The translations under genes and the position numbers were made by a program. Positions 6,830 to 7,676 of a DNA stretch of 7,676 nt are shown piece by piece. This stretch comes from Thermoflexales bacterium (GTDB lineage: Bacteria; Chloroflexota; Anaerolineae; B4-G1): NCBI GenBank assembly GCA_007118795.1, contig SKQX01000202.1, positions 1 to 7,676 of the forward strand, written 5' to 3'. The notes beneath the pieces were generated by a model, which searched no databases, was not told where the DNA came from, and saw only the letters and a list, made by a program, of their open reading frames with translations. Position 1 is the stretch's first letter, and the number at the start of each line of letters is the position of its first letter.

Positions 6830-7255
6830 ATGACATCAAAGGCACAAGTGACCTGGGTCGGACCGGGATTGAGGTTGGTGGGCGAGGCCGGGGGACCGGC
6901 CATCGTCGTTGACCGCGCCAGAGAGGACGAAGACCGCCAGGACACCGGTCCCCACCCGGTGCAGCTGCTCCTCATCGGGCTCTGCGGCTGCACGGGGATG
7001 GACGTCACCTCCATTCTGCGGAAGAAGAGACAACCTCTCACCGGTCTCCAGGTCAAGGCGACAGCCGAGCGCGCCGACGAGCACCCAAGAGTCTATACAA
7101 CGATCCATCTGGAGTTCGTGGTTACCGGTGGCGATGTCGATCCAGCGGCAGTAGAGCGGTCCATCGAGCTCTCGCAGACGAAATACTGCCCCGCTGCCGC
7201 CATGCTCGGGAAAGCCGCGGAGATCACCACCTCCTATCGCATCGTGTCGGAATGA
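6830..7255 (+). CDS. OsmC family protein
   Basis: This 141-residue protein fits the OsmC/YhfA family, small proteins with paired redox cysteines, some of which reduce organic hydroperoxides. The first active-site motif is LCGCTGMDV at 51-59 (Cys54 in the family's CTGMD position) and the second is KYCPAAAML at 119-127 (Cys120). An extra Cys52 sits two residues before Cys54. The motif and length point more to the YhfA-like branch than to Ohr or OsmC proper. It lacks a signal peptide and is cytosolic. GGAGGAGAG directly before the ATG at 6830 is a strong but close ribosome site. The gene is followed 158 bases later, on the same strand, by the carbonic anhydrase-like gene. Peroxidase activity is plausible from the two cysteines but not shown. 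Confidence 0.9.
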   Translation: MTSKAQVTWVGPGLRLVGEAGGPAIVVDRAREDEDRQDTGPHPVQLLLIGLCGCTGMDVTSILRKKRQPLTGLQVKATAERADEHPRVYTTIHLEFVVTGGDVDPAAVERSIELSQTKYCPAAAMLGKAAEITTSYRIVSE

Positions 7256-7413
7256 GGAGAGGTCGGCGGGCGGCATTGAAGCCGGAATGATTGTTCCGAA
7301 GCAGGCAGACCTGCGGCCCGGCACTCCATCCTTCCGGCGATGCGCACGGGGAACAGACGGCTCCGTGAGTAAGGAGAGACCAGACGACCGGGACGGCAAG
7401 AGGAGAATGGGCG
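7256..7413 (+). other. Intergenic stretch between the OsmC-family and gamma-carbonic anhydrase-like genes
   Basis: These 158 bases hold no supportable gene. Two short hairpins can be drawn: CGGAA/TTCCG (7283-7287 with 7294-7298, 6-base loop) and GCAGG/CCTGC (7301-7305 with 7310-7314, 4-base loop). Neither is followed by a run of T, so there is no convincing intrinsic terminator. I see no clear -10/-35 pair. AGGAG at 7401-7405 is the ribosome site of the next gene. The two genes may be cotranscribed. Confidence 0.4.
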
Positions 7414-7676
7414 ATGACAGTGGGGGCGTTTGAGGGGAAGAGGCCGGAGATCGGGGCAGGCACGTACGTCCATCCCTCGGCTGATGTGTTCGGAGAGGTC
7501 ACCGTGGGGGTGGGCTGCTGGATTGGGCCAGGAGCACGGATCAGGGGTGATTATGGAACCATCGTCATAGGCGATCACTGCAGCGTGGAGGATAACTGCG
7601 TGATCCACGTCCGTCCCGGGGAACAGACAAGCATCGGTGACTGGGTGACTATCGGGCATGGCGCGGTGATCCACAA
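7414..7676 (+). CDS. Gamma-class carbonic anhydrase-like / hexapeptide-repeat protein (3' end cut by window)
   Basis: Eighty-seven codons are visible before the window edge. The residues follow the left-handed beta-helix hexapeptide pattern (VHPSADVFGEVTVG, then IGPGARI). They carry the gamma-carbonic anhydrase signature: RGDYG at 44-48, NCVIHV at 61-66, and GHGAVIH at 81-87. The three expected zinc histidines are His65, His82 and His87, and the structural Arg44/Asp46 pair is present. The position of the active-site Gln in the common IQDN motif is Glu59 (VEDN). Family members form trimers with metal at subunit interfaces. Many (PaaY, CaiE, YrdA types) have no proven or only weak hydratase activity. 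The ATG at 7414 has AGGAG eight bases upstream. An ATG at 7407 leads to a stop after eight codons. The C-terminal helix is outside the window. Confidence 0.87.
   Translation, partial: MTVGAFEGKRPEIGAGTYVHPSADVFGEVTVGVGCWIGPGARIRGDYGTIVIGDHCSVEDNCVIHVRPGEQTSIGDWVTIGHGAVIH

Noticed and set aside
6462..6845. Minus-strand open frame of 127 codons across the divergent region
   Set aside because: It overlaps the PLC-like gene, both promoters and the OsmC-gene start, and has no domain signal.
6836..7399. Minus-strand open frame of 187 codons opposite the OsmC gene
   Set aside because: It is a shadow of the OsmC-family gene, whose cysteine motifs are on the plus strand.

Overview
This GC-rich window (roughly 60% G+C by eye) holds seven protein genes packed with little spacing. 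It is typical bacterial chromosome. The best guess for the host is a member of the Chloroflexota, perhaps near the Thermomicrobia. The reasons are the DUF2723 glycosyltransferase with beta-sandwich modules of the 'GY-x-L ... W ... pGe' type, the cytoplasmic zinc-PLC-like protein, and the CNBD-PH membrane protein; I recall all three as common in that phylum. This is family-level recall, not a search result, and no rRNA or other marker is present.

Minus strand, 6573 down to 929: four genes in an almost gapless operon. In order of transcription they are a zinc-dependent phospholipase C-like protein, a UDP-glucose 4-epimerase (galE-like), a GT4-family glycosyltransferase, and a large polytopic DUF2723 (GT-C type) glycosyltransferase with a long C-terminal beta-rich part. 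The first two junctions are one-base stop/start overlaps (TAGTG and TGATG). The third is a stop followed one base later by an ATG, so translational coupling is likely throughout. The set reads as envelope sugar supply and transfer: GalE makes the UDP-hexose, GT4 works on the cytoplasmic face, and the DUF2723 protein works at the outer face of the membrane. The role of the PLC-like protein at the head of the operon is unclear.

Minus strand, 854 to the left edge: a separate gene with its own apparent promoter. It joins a cyclic-nucleotide-binding-like domain, two membrane helices and a bacterial PH domain, and is cut by the window edge.

Plus strand, 6830 to the right edge: an OsmC/YhfA-type protein, then a gamma-class carbonic anhydrase-like left-handed beta-helix protein cut by the right edge. 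They diverge from the glycosylation operon across 256 bp that hold a promoter for each direction. The minus-strand promoter lies so close to its ATG that the transcript is probably leaderless.

No stretch longer than 300 bases lacks a gene. I see no tRNA, rRNA, CRISPR array, insertion sequence or phage gene. The large plus-strand open frames opposite the operon are antisense shadows of real genes.
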